From assembly GCF_009907385.1 (NCBI RefSeq), contig NZ_JAAATR010000016.1, positions 1-44,678 on the forward strand: a DNA stretch of 44,678 bases, given 5' to 3'. The position numbers were made by a program, and so were the translations under genes. This document shows positions 6,958 to 16,005 of this stretch, piece after piece. The notes beneath the pieces are model-generated. The model saw nothing but the letters and a program-made list of their open reading frames with translations. It did no database searches and was not told the DNA's origin. The first letter of the stretch is position 1. Each line of letters starts with the position of its first letter. Source of the stretch: Atlantibacter hermannii. Lineage in GTDB: Bacteria > Pseudomonadota > Gammaproteobacteria > Enterobacterales > Enterobacteriaceae.

Positions 6958-9900
6958 CAATATTTCGGCAACTGCTTGCCCGTAACCGGATCCAGCGTAG
7001 TTGAACCTACCTCACATATGGCCGGTCGAGGTAAATAGCTACAATCTACATTTTCCTCTTTTATAGCCTGAGCATTTTCTTGTCTGGCCTTTATCATATT
7101 TTCTTCACCGCCCATTGCTTCCTTGGTACGTTCTGATGGAAGTTGATAGTTCTCATTCTGGAATGGTAAGTTTTCCACAATTGATTCTTCGGAGAATTTT
7201 GAATATTGATCAGGAACTTCTCCTACCTGAACTGCATCATTAATCCACTCCGTCAGATCAATTTTATCGAAATCCAGTTGCTGTATTTGCTTTATTGATA
7301 GCCCCACGCAATTAGAGGCGACAGGGTCTATTCCTAATTGCGGATAAGCTTGTTGCATAATAACGCGTGACAACATGGAATTATAACAGCACATGTCTGT
7401 TGCTTTTTTAACGCATTTCTTTGTGAAACCAACATTCAGATATTTGACGCATCGTTCCGTATCTAATGTAAAACAGGATTTTTGATTCTTATGAATAGAA
7501 GCTTCCATCTCTTTCTGGTCGCATGCTACCAACATTTCTAAAAGCATTTTAGTGACCTGATAGGCTGTATAAATCCAACCGATCACGTTTAATGCAAGCA
7601 TAAAGTTTTGAACCGCAGCCGAGAAGACAACCTCTCCTCCGGTAGTAGCAACGTTCTTAAAGACAAAGTCACGAACTGTATCTGGTAGCAATTCGTAGGC
7701 TTTCTTCATTGCCATCTGCTTAAGCTGACCTATACCGAAGCTGGACATTGTTTCCTGTGCCAACTGGCCAGCACCTCCTGCCCCTCCAGAAGTTGCGGAA
7801 GACCCAACTGCCCTGCTTAGATTACCAGCGACGTTTTCATATACGCTCGTTAAGGAGCTCGTGACGTTGTTCCACATTTGCCCTACTGTTTTACCAGCTG
7901 ATGCAGTCCACTCTCCGACCGCATTAGACATAGAAGCCCATGTACCTGTATCACCGCCGGTCCATTTTATTAGCTGAGCATTAACTCTGGTCCAGTTTGT
8001 GTTTCTGATCATAGATCCGGCAAGCATGATACCTTCAAGTGCTCCTGCGGTTCCCTGTGGTGCTTCGCAGCAGTCCGTCTTTGCCAGGCCATTTACAAAG
8101 CCTACTGAACGACCACACCATTCAGGTTTTCCTTCAAAGACGGAACATGAATTGGCATCGTTAGGGTCTTCGCATTTGGCTTCGCCCTGCATGTACTGAA
8201 CCATGTTTGAATAAGCCGCAACTTTTCCAAAATCGTTGTTCTCTTCCTTTGGCCCAGTTTCGCATGTTCCACCTGAACATGGGATCATGCCAACACAGGC
8301 ATTTGTAGAAGATTCAACCTCCCGAACTACATCCTTCCCTCTGTCACAGGTGTATTTCTGTTCATACATGTAGCAACTGTTAGTGCCCTCATCGAACCAA
8401 CCCTCTGCACATGTTTGTTTATCGAGTACACATGCTGCATCATTTTTATAAGCACTACATGCATCAGGCATACTCTTTATTTCTTCATAGTTGTAACAGA
8501 GGTCCTTTCCATTAGCGTCTTTCATAATTTTTCCACTAGCGTCATAAGAGCAAATTTTGTCTTTGGCCAATGGATCACAAAAGTAGCCTTCAAGGTTTGT
8601 CTTCCAGGTAAGAAATCCTTTATCACCTTCATACAGAGGCTTTGCCAATGAAAGCACGCTTTCCGGAAGCCGTTTTGTGCCAACATCCATATCTTTAAAC
8701 CGATCGAAACGGCAGAATGTATTCGGAGCTTGTACAGCATCGTAACAACCAGCTGGTTCCTGGACGTGCTTATCTTCGAGCTTCATATTTTCAAAAGTCA
8801 GCTCAACCTCAAAATACCCTTCACCCTTCCCACCAACCCATACTCTGGATGCCATTGTCACTTCTCGATCAGGCTCCTCATACACCGATTTTCTGACCTT
8901 ATCAGTCACATCGTAAACCTTGTCGAGTTTCCACGATTTTTTTAACTCCCAAGATCCCTTAGGAGCCGGATAGTCACTTTCTCGATATGCACCATCTATG
9001 TGAGCAAAAATCTGCGTGCCATCAAGTGTTACCCGCATGTGGTCATCCCACTCCGCGTTAACAATCTTTGCTGAGGCCAATTTTGCATCCGGATGGAATT
9101 TTAATGTCAGTTCGTTATCATATACCCCGTCACTCCAGTAGTTGTCATCACGGCGACCAAACCATATACGCACACAATTATCGCCGCACATCGACATGTC
9201 TCCGTTTCCGCCTGAAATGTAAACAGGGACTGAAAAATCACGGGTTATCGTGCAGCTGCTGAAGTTATCTTGCTTAGGCGAGTTACAGTAGAACTCTTTG
9301 TAATCAGGATAGTGTGTGGTTACTGTTTTTTTAGAGGTCTCAACATTACAGTTCTGAAGCCAGTTTCCAGTACCAGCAACAGCATTTGTTATCTCATTTC
9401 TCCCCGCAGTAAACATGGGATCGTTAGGCTTTATAGATGATGCCGGGTTGTCCTTGTTAGCATTTACGAGGGTGCGGTAGGCAACGCCATCATAACTTTG
9501 AGCATCAAATAACTGGCTTTTCCGATTCTTTATATCGTTTACAAAGCCATCCTCATCCCCATAACGATCTGCGGCATTGAACTTAATATCGCTGTGCTTT
9601 TGCTCTGAGCTGAAAATCTCTCCGGTATTTGTTTTGGTTCCAGGAGTAGTATTGGGATTACTGCTTATACCAATGTTGCCATTAGCATCCCGAGAGAGCA
9701 GCTTTGCCCCTTCCTTGGTATAGTTTGAATTGATTGTCCCTCCAGACATACTCGGCAGTTGTACGGCGCTACCAATGGACTTTCCATCGGATGCGGCATT
9801 TTTCATGACACTTTCATTTGAGTTCCCTGCCCCATACTTTCCGAGATTAAGATTAGCGGATTCGGCTTTACCCACGTATTTCTCGGTGATCTTCCCACTG

Positions 9901-10145
9901 ACATTCTCGCCTGAATCCGCATTCTTGTACTTCTCAACAATGTCCTGAGCACTGGTTGTCGCATTGCGATTTGCGTTAGGATTAGCAAGATTAAAGTTAC
10001 TTTCGAGCTGGTCAAATATAGCGTCTGCCGCATAAATACGAGGAGTCATTACCATATTTATGAGAGAGATATAAAAAGCCCAACTCATAGTATTGGCAAT
10101 CATTGATGCAATAATAGTTGAAGCTATCGTTTTTCTAAGTTTCAT
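6957..10145 (-). CDS. trhN: mating-pair stabilisation protein TrhN
   Basis: A 1062-residue, Cys-rich protein matching the large TraN type of F-like systems, which sits in the outer membrane and stabilises contact with the recipient. A signal peptide with a long hydrophobic core ends near RIYAADA (about residue 41). The middle region (about 270-680) carries many Cys residues, some in closely spaced pairs, and the C-terminal third has another Cys cluster (CDQKEM, CFTLDTERC, CCYN). F TraN is about 600 residues, so this is the long IncHI form. The ATG at 10145 has an AAGGGT box. It is the last gene of the trhP-W-U-N operon, 18 bp after trhU. Disulfide formation is expected to depend on Dsb-like helpers. 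Confidence 0.85.
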   Translation of the reverse strand: MKLRKTIASTIIASMIANTMSWAFYISLINMVMTPRIYAADAIFDQLESNFNLANPNANRNATTSAQDIVEKYKNADSGENVSGKITEKYVGKAESANLNLGKYGAGNSNESVMKNAASDGKSIGSAVQLPSMSGGTINSNYTKEGAKLLSRDANGNIGISSNPNTTPGTKTNTGEIFSSEQKHSDIKFNAADRYGDEDGFVNDIKNRKSQLFDAQSYDGVAYRTLVNANKDNPASSIKPNDPMFTAGRNEITNAVAGTGNWLQNCNVETSKKTVTTHYPDYKEFYCNSPKQDNFSSCTITRDFSVPVYISGGNGDMSMCGDNCVRIWFGRRDDNYWSDGVYDNELTLKFHPDAKLASAKIVNAEWDDHMRVTLDGTQIFAHIDGAYRESDYPAPKGSWELKKSWKLDKVYDVTDKVRKSVYEEPDREVTMASRVWVGGKGEGYFEVELTFENMKLEDKHVQEPAGCYDAVQAPNTFCRFDRFKDMDVGTKRLPESVLSLAKPLYEGDKGFLTWKTNLEGYFCDPLAKDKICSYDASGKIMKDANGKDLCYNYEEIKSMPDACSAYKNDAACVLDKQTCAEGWFDEGTNSCYMYEQKYTCDRGKDVVREVESSTNACVGMIPCSGGTCETGPKEENNDFGKVAAYSNMVQYMQGEAKCEDPNDANSCSVFEGKPEWCGRSVGFVNGLAKTDCCEAPQGTAGALEGIMLAGSMIRNTNWTRVNAQLIKWTGGDTGTWASMSNAVGEWTASAGKTVGQMWNNVTSSLTSVYENVAGNLSRAVGSSATSGGAGGAGQLAQETMSSFGIGQLKQMAMKKAYELLPDTVRDFVFKNVATTGGEVVFSAAVQNFMLALNVIGWIYTAYQVTKMLLEMLVACDQKEMEASIHKNQKSCFTLDTERCVKYLNVGFTKKCVKKATDMCCYNSMLSRVIMQQAYPQLGIDPVASNCVGLSIKQIQQLDFDKIDLTEWINDAVQVGEVPDQYSKFSEESIVENLPFQNENYQLPSERTKEAMGGEENMIKARQENAQAIKEENVDCSYLPRPAICEVGSTTLDPVTGKQLPKY
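9993..10003. repeat. AAAGTNACTTT site 3
   Basis: Exact copy with N=T in the first 150 bp of trhN. It is read as E-S-N-F here, a different codon frame from the K-V-T-F copies. Confidence 0.8.
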
Positions 10146-10163
10146 TATTTTTACCCTTAGAAA

Positions 10164-11225
10164 TCAAGCGCCTGGTATATATCTGACGCAACAGTCATTG
10201 TAACGCCACAACATATAGACATAATTATCATTGCCTATTTTTTTGCGCCCACCTTTAAGGGTTGACCAGTCATGTACCGAATCACCAAGACGATGACAGC
10301 AATCCGGCCCTTTCGCCTCAGGAGTTGGGAAAAGCATTGAAAGCCGATACTGGGAACGAGGTGTAAAGTATTCCCACGTTTTCTCACACATTGCGTCTGC
10401 TCCCATCGTTCGCATCAGCATTCCCTGGCGATGTAGTTTAGTCAGAAGACGCTGGGTTATCAGTGAACTCGTCCTTACAGCGTCATCATTTGCGTAAATG
10501 TGGCCGGTTAATGGATAAAGGTTGCCATCGCATCCGGCACAAAAGTATGCAGCGAGATTATCCTTTCCTGCTGTTACTGCTACACAGTCAGCAGCGCACA
10601 CCATTGAGGCAATTGGGTTTGCAAAAACTACTGCCTCTGGATTCAGGACGAGTGTAAGCAGATCACTTTCCCACATAGGGTCCACTTCGCTTATATAGGT
10701 CAGGCTGGCATCTATATAGGGTTCAGCAGTGCACTCGCCAATAATCAGTAATTTGAGCATTGTCATGATTGGGAACTCCCAAAGATGAACATCGTAAAAT
10801 CCGGCTTCAGTTGCTGTCATTGGCTGATTTGTGTTGCTTTTACCAATATCAAACTGCGATTTTTGAAGCATCGTGCCTTCAAGAAAGGGGCTGCACCAGG
10901 GGCTCTTTACAACTTCAACAATCTTCACCGGCTGAAAGAAGCTCAATTGCCAACCTATTTCCGGTACGCCGTTCTGATCTGTGCAGTAGCAACCCGGACG
11001 TGAAGGAGCAGCGCCTTCTGGAGCTGCCCCTATGCCCATTATCCTCATGGGAAAAATGCAGCTCCAACAGATATTCTTAATCAAGCCCTGCCACACTCCA
11101 GCTGACTGACACATAGCCCCAGGGACTCCAGCATCTGCTGCCATAGCCATACCCGGTATAGAAAGCGAAAGCATAACTGCTACAATGAACTCTAAAAGTA
11201 ACTTTTTGAATTTTTTCACCATCAT
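10164..11225 (-). CDS. trhU: TraU-family pilus/DNA-transfer protein TrhU
   Basis: A TraU-family periplasmic protein of 353 residues from the ATG at 11225. The open frame extends upstream to 11324, but that part overlaps a separate small gene, and the signal peptide (KKFKKLLLEF start, AMAADA end) begins at this ATG. The mature part has many Cys, including CWSC, CYCTDQ, CAADCVAV and CAGCDG, plus a C-terminal NDCCVRY. TraU family members act in DNA transfer and pilus extension and rely on disulfides. The ATG overlaps the region just after the stop of the 44-codon gene, so translation is probably coupled. An AAAGTNACTTT copy lies in the signal-peptide codons. Confidence 0.85.
   Translation of the reverse strand: MMVKKFKKLLLEFIVAVMLSLSIPGMAMAADAGVPGAMCQSAGVWQGLIKNICWSCIFPMRIMGIGAAPEGAAPSRPGCYCTDQNGVPEIGWQLSFFQPVKIVEVVKSPWCSPFLEGTMLQKSQFDIGKSNTNQPMTATEAGFYDVHLWEFPIMTMLKLLIIGECTAEPYIDASLTYISEVDPMWESDLLTLVLNPEAVVFANPIASMVCAADCVAVTAGKDNLAAYFCAGCDGNLYPLTGHIYANDDAVRTSSLITQRLLTKLHRQGMLMRTMGADAMCEKTWEYFTPRSQYRLSMLFPTPEAKGPDCCHRLGDSVHDWSTLKGGRKKIGNDNYVYMLWRYNDCCVRYIPGA
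11195..11205. repeat. AAAGTNACTTT site 4
   Basis: Exact copy with N=A in the signal-peptide codons of trhU, read as K-L-L-L. The palindrome extends to 13 bp. Confidence 0.8.
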
Positions 11226-11227
11226 GC

Positions 11228-11362
11228 TCACTTGGATGTAATAAATGTTGCAACACTTTCGATATAGTCGACGGCTTTGGTAAAATAACTTCTCATCTGG
11301 TCCGGATAATTTAGCGTCAGCCATGTTGCAAAGAGAGCGCCTATAATAAATCCGAGTTTCAT
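11228..11362 (-). CDS. 44-residue membrane protein between trhW and trhU
   Basis: A short open frame that fits exactly between trhW and trhU. The ATG at 11362 comes one base after the trhW stop region, preceded by AGAGGA about 8 bases upstream. The TGA at 11228-11230 lies 2 bases before the trhU ATG. The product has an N-terminal hydrophobic stretch (LGFIIGALFATWLTL) and a helical, polar tail, so a single-pass inner-membrane protein is likely. Such packing is typical of a translated gene. Small membrane proteins such as TrbI or TraX occur in F-like systems, but I cannot assign this one. Confidence 0.6.
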   Translation of the reverse strand: MKLGFIIGALFATWLTLNYPDQMRSYFTKAVDYIESVATFITSK

Positions 11363-11363
11363 C

Positions 11364-12875
11364 TTATTTTTCCTCTGAAAGATTTGGGGCTCCGATACCA
11401 CGGACTTCTGCCTCGCTAAACAGGGTGATCCGGAATTTATCTTGGTCAGTAGTTATAAGCGCAGGTGTGTTTTTAATCTGAAAGCGTGAGATGATCTGTT
11501 CGTTAACTTTAAACACCTTACCGTTAAATTTTTCACGTAAATCATTTAGGTGATCCCATCCATTATCTTTTTGGATACGGGTAAACATTGGCATTACTTT
11601 TCCACTACCCAGACGTTGTCGATACTGCTGCTCAGCCCATACCAGCTGGCCCGGATTGAGTGGATCGAAAATTATCATCGTCAGGTTTTGAGGAAATCTC
11701 GAAAGTGGATTAATCAACTCACCGGCGGAAGCTATTACACGGCCCTGCTTATCTTTTACGTCCTGAGTGACCCTCACTGTAGGGTCAATTAAAAATTCTT
11801 TGTGTTCCTGGGCAGGAGGGAGGTCGACCATCCATTGATTTTTCCATGTGTCAGAAACGGCCCTTTTTTTTGCACCTTCCCAGTCATATTTTTGTGCACG
11901 TTCTTCCAGTTCTTTAATGATGCTCTTTTCTTCAACGGGATAAGTGGTACCAGCAACCGGGAAAATATCCTGATCGGGTTTTTTAGCAAGTTCTCGCTGA
12001 AAAAACTCAACGTTGAAGGAGCCTACCATTTTTGCAAAACGAGCTTGCTCCCTAGAAATAATTGTCGGTACTTGAGTTACTTGATACTGACTGAAGCTAT
12101 CAGGATCAATTGTAATCAAAGGAGATTCAAATTTTCCTTTGACAATCATTTGGTTTATTGCTGCCTGTGTCTCTGGTAGCCGAGTAGTTCCTTTCTTTAG
12201 ACCATTGAAAACTACACGAGCTTTATGCTCTGAGGCCGTACGTAGAAGGTCTTCCAGTACATAATCCGGCAAGCTAAATGAAGCAAAGATCGTTATTCCA
12301 TTTTCAGTTGATAGTGCTTCTTCACGTGTGCTATCCATTTTTCTTTCGAAGTCAGCAGCTGTGATGCCCGAGGAACCAAACAATTTTTCGATATTTTTAG
12401 ATTGTCCTCGCATGACTTCCGGCTTATTTTCCACAGCTTTCAGAGCCGCTTCATTAAGGCTGGCGTTTTCTTGAATTTCATCACGTCTTCTAATTATATC
12501 GTTGACAGCTTCAGAGTTATTACTTTGGGCCCTGATAGCCTGGGTATGGTCTATAACTGCTTGAACACTATCCGCATTCATACCGGGGACGTAACCACGG
12601 TTTATTTGCTTGCTCAGGTCCTGGTTTTTTTGGAGTGCTTCAGCTTGCGCTATGTACTTCTGCACATCTGGTGATTTTAGCGTAGCATCAAGGCTAAGAG
12701 CCCCATCTGGCTGCTGTGCACCTTTAGCCTGTGCCCCAAGCCCTTTTGCTTGCTGAGCGATTAGGTCAGCATCATGTTGATACTCAGTGCTTGCATTTGT
12801 ATTACTTAAAACTGCACATAACGCAAGTCCAGGAAGTATTGGTAAATATTTTTTATTTACATTAAAAGATCGCAT
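11364..12875 (-). CDS. trhW: TrbC-TraW fusion protein TrhW
   Basis: A 503-residue exported protein that combines two F-plasmid functions. After a signal peptide and a long helical, Q-rich section (about 30-190), a TrbC-type thioredoxin-like domain begins at IFASFSLP and includes QVPTII. A TraW-type domain follows, with signatures around WMVDLPP, NPLSRFP, IFDP, and FKVNEQII. In F, TraW and TrbC are separate interacting periplasmic proteins needed for pilus assembly. The frame extends to a TTG at 12887, but the ATG at 12875 has a TGGGA box 7 bases upstream and is preferred. It overlaps the end of trhP by 14 bp. Confidence 0.85.
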   Translation of the reverse strand: MRSFNVNKKYLPILPGLALCAVLSNTNASTEYQHDADLIAQQAKGLGAQAKGAQQPDGALSLDATLKSPDVQKYIAQAEALQKNQDLSKQINRGYVPGMNADSVQAVIDHTQAIRAQSNNSEAVNDIIRRRDEIQENASLNEAALKAVENKPEVMRGQSKNIEKLFGSSGITAADFERKMDSTREEALSTENGITIFASFSLPDYVLEDLLRTASEHKARVVFNGLKKGTTRLPETQAAINQMIVKGKFESPLITIDPDSFSQYQVTQVPTIISREQARFAKMVGSFNVEFFQRELAKKPDQDIFPVAGTTYPVEEKSIIKELEERAQKYDWEGAKKRAVSDTWKNQWMVDLPPAQEHKEFLIDPTVRVTQDVKDKQGRVIASAGELINPLSRFPQNLTMIIFDPLNPGQLVWAEQQYRQRLGSGKVMPMFTRIQKDNGWDHLNDLREKFNGKVFKVNEQIISRFQIKNTPALITTDQDKFRITLFSEAEVRGIGAPNLSEEK

Positions 12876-13374
12876 ATGTTTTCCCAATTACTGAATTCAG
12901 CTTTACTGTTCCCCAAAAACGGGAATCCCATGAGTGATCGGTTTGCCCAATTAGGAAAACTTCGCCTTCAGGAATTATCAATTCTTTTTCAATCAAAATG
13001 GACGGAATATTGTATTTCTTCGAAATACGACGTGCATTAGCTTCAAAAAATTTGTCCCCGTTATAAACCCCATCCATTGTTACTTTAAGTTTGTCACCGC
13101 CCACACCGGCAACAATTTTTATGACTCGTTCATTTTCTGGGATAAAACGTACCGATTTCGGCATGTTAAATGCTATGAGTTCACCAGTTTTAATACTTTT
13201 ATCCGAATGATCAATCATATAAAAATCAGCAGGCAGGCACCCATTCAATAAACCGTATCCAAATGTATAACGGGTGAAAAAGACACACATAACGAGAATC
13301 AGCAATAAAATATTAAGGGGGACATACCAATCCAGTATAAGCAGCCCTCTCTTTTTAGGTATGTAGTCGCTCAT
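12862..13374 (-). CDS. trhP: TraF-type leader peptidase TrhP, Cys in place of Ser
   Basis: A 170-residue S26-family peptidase of the RP4 TraF type. One membrane segment (about residues 18-36) is followed by NGCLPADFY, which aligns with the S-x-P-x-G-x-Y nucleophile motif of TraF. The residue in the Ser position is Cys46. RVIKIVAGVGGD supplies the expected general-base Lys (Lys86). QTDHSWDSRFWGTV matches the conserved DSRxFG box. In RP4 this enzyme cuts and cyclises the pilin; here the likely substrate is TrhA. First gene of the trhP-W-U-N operon, with a gene-free leader of about 230 bp behind the terminator of the preceding operon. Confidence 0.8.
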   Translation of the reverse strand: MSDYIPKKRGLLILDWYVPLNILLLILVMCVFFTRYTFGYGLLNGCLPADFYMIDHSDKSIKTGELIAFNMPKSVRFIPENERVIKIVAGVGGDKLKVTMDGVYNGDKFFEANARRISKKYNIPSILIEKELIIPEGEVFLIGQTDHSWDSRFWGTVKLNSVIGKTYAIF

Positions 13375-13558
13375 ATTTTTCTCACTGGCACTGAAGAATA
13401 TTTTTACTAGGCAGATGCACCTCTATCCAAGTAACTATTATCCATGTTTTTCAACGCTCGGAAGTCTGCAAACTAACCTAATATTCACCTATAAGAATGT
13501 TAATTCCTCAGCATGTATACGCAGCTTTGTTAGCGGCCATGAAAGATGCCTTTGGAGC

Positions 13559-13569
13559 AAAGTTACTTT
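13559..13569. repeat. AAAGTNACTTT site 5
   Basis: Exact copy with N=T between genes, 185 bp upstream of trhP and just before the terminator of the preceding operon. Confidence 0.8.
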
Positions 13570-13605
13570 CCGACATTAATTTTTCAAAGGTCCAATTATT
13601 GGGTA

Positions 13606-13640
13606 TAAAAAAGCCGGGACATAATGTCCCGGCTTTATAT
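13606..13640 (-). terminator. terminator of the RSP-like operon
   Basis: AAAGCCGGGACAT pairs with ATGTCCCGGCTTT over 13613-13633 and its flanks. On the minus strand it is followed by a run of six T. It lies 12 bp beyond the stop of the RSP-like C-terminal frame, so trhP must have its own promoter. Confidence 0.85.
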
Positions 13641-13651
13641 TTAAAAATTAA

Positions 13652-16000
13652 CTACTCACTGCTTGGTATTGATACAGTGTTTTCAGACTTACTTGCCTCT
13701 TCAGCCGGTCCGAAAACTGTCACGTGCTGTGTTGCAAAGTCTCCACTATCATCATAAGCAATTACTTTTATGTCCTGCTTACCACGGTTAAGGTTTTTAG
13801 AAAGTGTAGCCGTACTACCGAAAACGTTCCTTAATTCGCCGTTGATGAACCATTCATATCTAACCATTTTTCCATCAGTATCATCACATTTATTGGTAAA
13901 GCTCCAGCTTAGGTTGGTTTCCGTGTAGCTCAATGTACAATTAGGCACTGCGTTTTTAACGACATCAAACTCAACAGATGCTGAACCTCTCTGTCCAAGT
14001 TTACTAACAACATCAATTGTAATCTCGTATTTCTTTTCTTTTAAACCCGAGATCAGTTGAGCCCAATAATTTTTGCCGCTGGGTATTACTTCACCGTTCA
14101 CCTTGTATGTGACCGTATCTATCGAGTCCGCCGAATGAGATAGCTTGATGTTTGACCTTAAGGTTACATCGAGTGGAGCTCTCATATATTTGTTAGAGAA
14201 CTTGGGTGTCATCTCAACGTTCATTGGCGTTTGTTCATCGACAACAAAGGTATTTTCGATACGCTGTTCATTGTTTCGGTTATCTTTGAAAACAACCATC
14301 AATGTATATTTGCCAGGATTTTCAATTGTAAATTCTTTGGTGTCACCTTCATCTTTAGTGATTACCAGATTCTCTTTGTCGTAGATCCATTCACGGGAAT
14401 AAGTAACACCAGGATAGTCTCCATCCTTAATACCGCTCAACGCAACGCGTAGGGTGGTCGGTGCCATGTCGTATTTAAGTTTGGAGCTTATTTTCATCTC
14501 GGGAAATTTATAAACCCACGATTTGACAGAAACTCTACGGGTAGAAACCGTATTCTCCTTATTGTCCGCTAACCATGCACTGTATTCAAAAGCAGCATAT
14601 CCCTGTTTATCCAACATTTGCTCAGTAAGGGTAACAGACAGTGAAGAGCCCTTAAATGTCTGGCCATCCGGTGTTTTCCATTCTTCAACTACGTTATTAC
14701 CATTCTGGTACTTACTGTTAGGGTTCGTGAACTTACCTTCCAAAGTAACTTTTTGACCAACCTCTACCTTTGAAACCCCCGTTACCGAGACAGAAAGGCG
14801 CTTGGGTTTTGCGGCTGCCAACCGAGCAGACGTTTCCTTCCATGAAGACTCCTCTGCCAGTTCATCGGAATCAAGGTAACGCATCCGGGCATAAATCGTA
14901 GACGGTAGGGTATCAGCTGAAGCCACAGTGTAAGTTGTATCTCCCTGCACCCAGTTGACTTTATCCTCTGACCAGAGAACCTCAGCGGTGCCTGCTGGTA
15001 TAGGTTCATCGTTATCAAGCAGGGTTACAGGTATATCTGAGCCCTGAAGAATGTCTGTAACATCTATACTGAGCTTAGGCTGCTTGTAGGTAACTACCGT
15101 TAAGGCATCTGTGTAGGAAATCTTGGATGTGAATTTATTAGTCATTTTTGCCCTATAAAGCCACTTTCCTACTTCTGTCTTTTTGATACTTACACTTCTC
15201 TTTCCGGTCATGTCGGAAAGCATGGTCCAGGTTTGACCATTATCAGAGGACTGCTGCCATTCGGTGGGGGCGAGTGCATCAGAGTTAGCCGTACTGGCAG
15301 ATTTGAAGCTTACCAGAGTACTAAGTGGGATCCTTCCGATAATAAGGCTTTTCGACAGGTTACCCTCCAGTTCCTCACCTTTATAGATTCGAATGCCTAC
15401 AGCACTGGTCTCACGTTTCATTTCAAAATCAGAGAATGGCGATCTGACCTTAGCCACACCAACCAGACGCATATTACCCAGATCCATATTTTCAATTTTA
15501 ATCTTGGTTTCGACAATGCCCGCATCATTGACCGGCAATGCTTCAGTCAGCGCAGTTCTTTCGTATGTAGTTTTATAACGGCCTGTTTCTGGATCTTTGC
15601 CGTATACACTTTTTTGAGAGTATATCGTGACGTCCCATTCTCCCATTGTTTTACGGTCAAATGCACTTTTACGTGTGGAGTTGTTATAACGCCCCACTGT
15701 TACCTTTAAGGGCACTTCAAGAGATGTGGCTGTTTTTTTGTCATCCACTTCCATCGATGCTCGAATATTGAAATCAGGCACCGTATATACGTTGAGGGTG
15801 TCTGTAGTTCTTAATTCTGGATCCTTTGAGTATTCTACAGCTATGTCAAAGACGTTCTTTGTCCACAATGGTGCAGCAGCAACCTTGACCCTTTGTACAA
15901 AGGTCGTTGCATCGTTGTTTGAGGAACGATTTTTAAATGACGTTTTGACAGCCTCAGAGCCGTTTTGAGAGACGATCATCGTAACGTCAGCTGGTACCAC
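13652..16000 (-). CDS. RSP-like Ig-domain surface protein, C-terminal fragment
   Basis: A 782-residue frame that is the downstream part of a split large protein. It has no signal peptide. Its first listed codon is a GTG at 16000, but the frame continues sensibly upstream through REAARILAK-like sequence back to a G tract, where it meets the N-terminal fragment. It carries several beta-rich modules of about 90-100 residues, including one with EWQQSSDNGQTW and a last module with DTDGKMVRYEWFING and YDDSGDFATQHVTV, like PKD/Ig folds. In R27 the Ig-like protein RSP, encoded in this region, is exported and needed for conjugation. Two AAAGTNACTTT copies lie in the split gene. Confidence 0.7.
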   Translation of the reverse strand: MVPADVTMIVSQNGSEAVKTSFKNRSSNNDATTFVQRVKVAAAPLWTKNVFDIAVEYSKDPELRTTDTLNVYTVPDFNIRASMEVDDKKTATSLEVPLKVTVGRYNNSTRKSAFDRKTMGEWDVTIYSQKSVYGKDPETGRYKTTYERTALTEALPVNDAGIVETKIKIENMDLGNMRLVGVAKVRSPFSDFEMKRETSAVGIRIYKGEELEGNLSKSLIIGRIPLSTLVSFKSASTANSDALAPTEWQQSSDNGQTWTMLSDMTGKRSVSIKKTEVGKWLYRAKMTNKFTSKISYTDALTVVTYKQPKLSIDVTDILQGSDIPVTLLDNDEPIPAGTAEVLWSEDKVNWVQGDTTYTVASADTLPSTIYARMRYLDSDELAEESSWKETSARLAAAKPKRLSVSVTGVSKVEVGQKVTLEGKFTNPNSKYQNGNNVVEEWKTPDGQTFKGSSLSVTLTEQMLDKQGYAAFEYSAWLADNKENTVSTRRVSVKSWVYKFPEMKISSKLKYDMAPTTLRVALSGIKDGDYPGVTYSREWIYDKENLVITKDEGDTKEFTIENPGKYTLMVVFKDNRNNEQRIENTFVVDEQTPMNVEMTPKFSNKYMRAPLDVTLRSNIKLSHSADSIDTVTYKVNGEVIPSGKNYWAQLISGLKEKKYEITIDVVSKLGQRGSASVEFDVVKNAVPNCTLSYTETNLSWSFTNKCDDTDGKMVRYEWFINGELRNVFGSTATLSKNLNRGKQDIKVIAYDDSGDFATQHVTVFGPAEEASKSENTVSIPSSE
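14742..14752. repeat. AAAGTNACTTT site 6
   Basis: Exact copy with N=A inside the RSP-like C-terminal fragment, read as K-V-T-L. Confidence 0.8.
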
Positions 16001-16005
16001 CTTCG

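Noticed and set aside
13497..13757. Plus-strand 86-codon open frame
   Set aside because: It crosses the terminator hairpin of the opposite operon and runs into the RSP-like gene on the other strand; no ribosome site.
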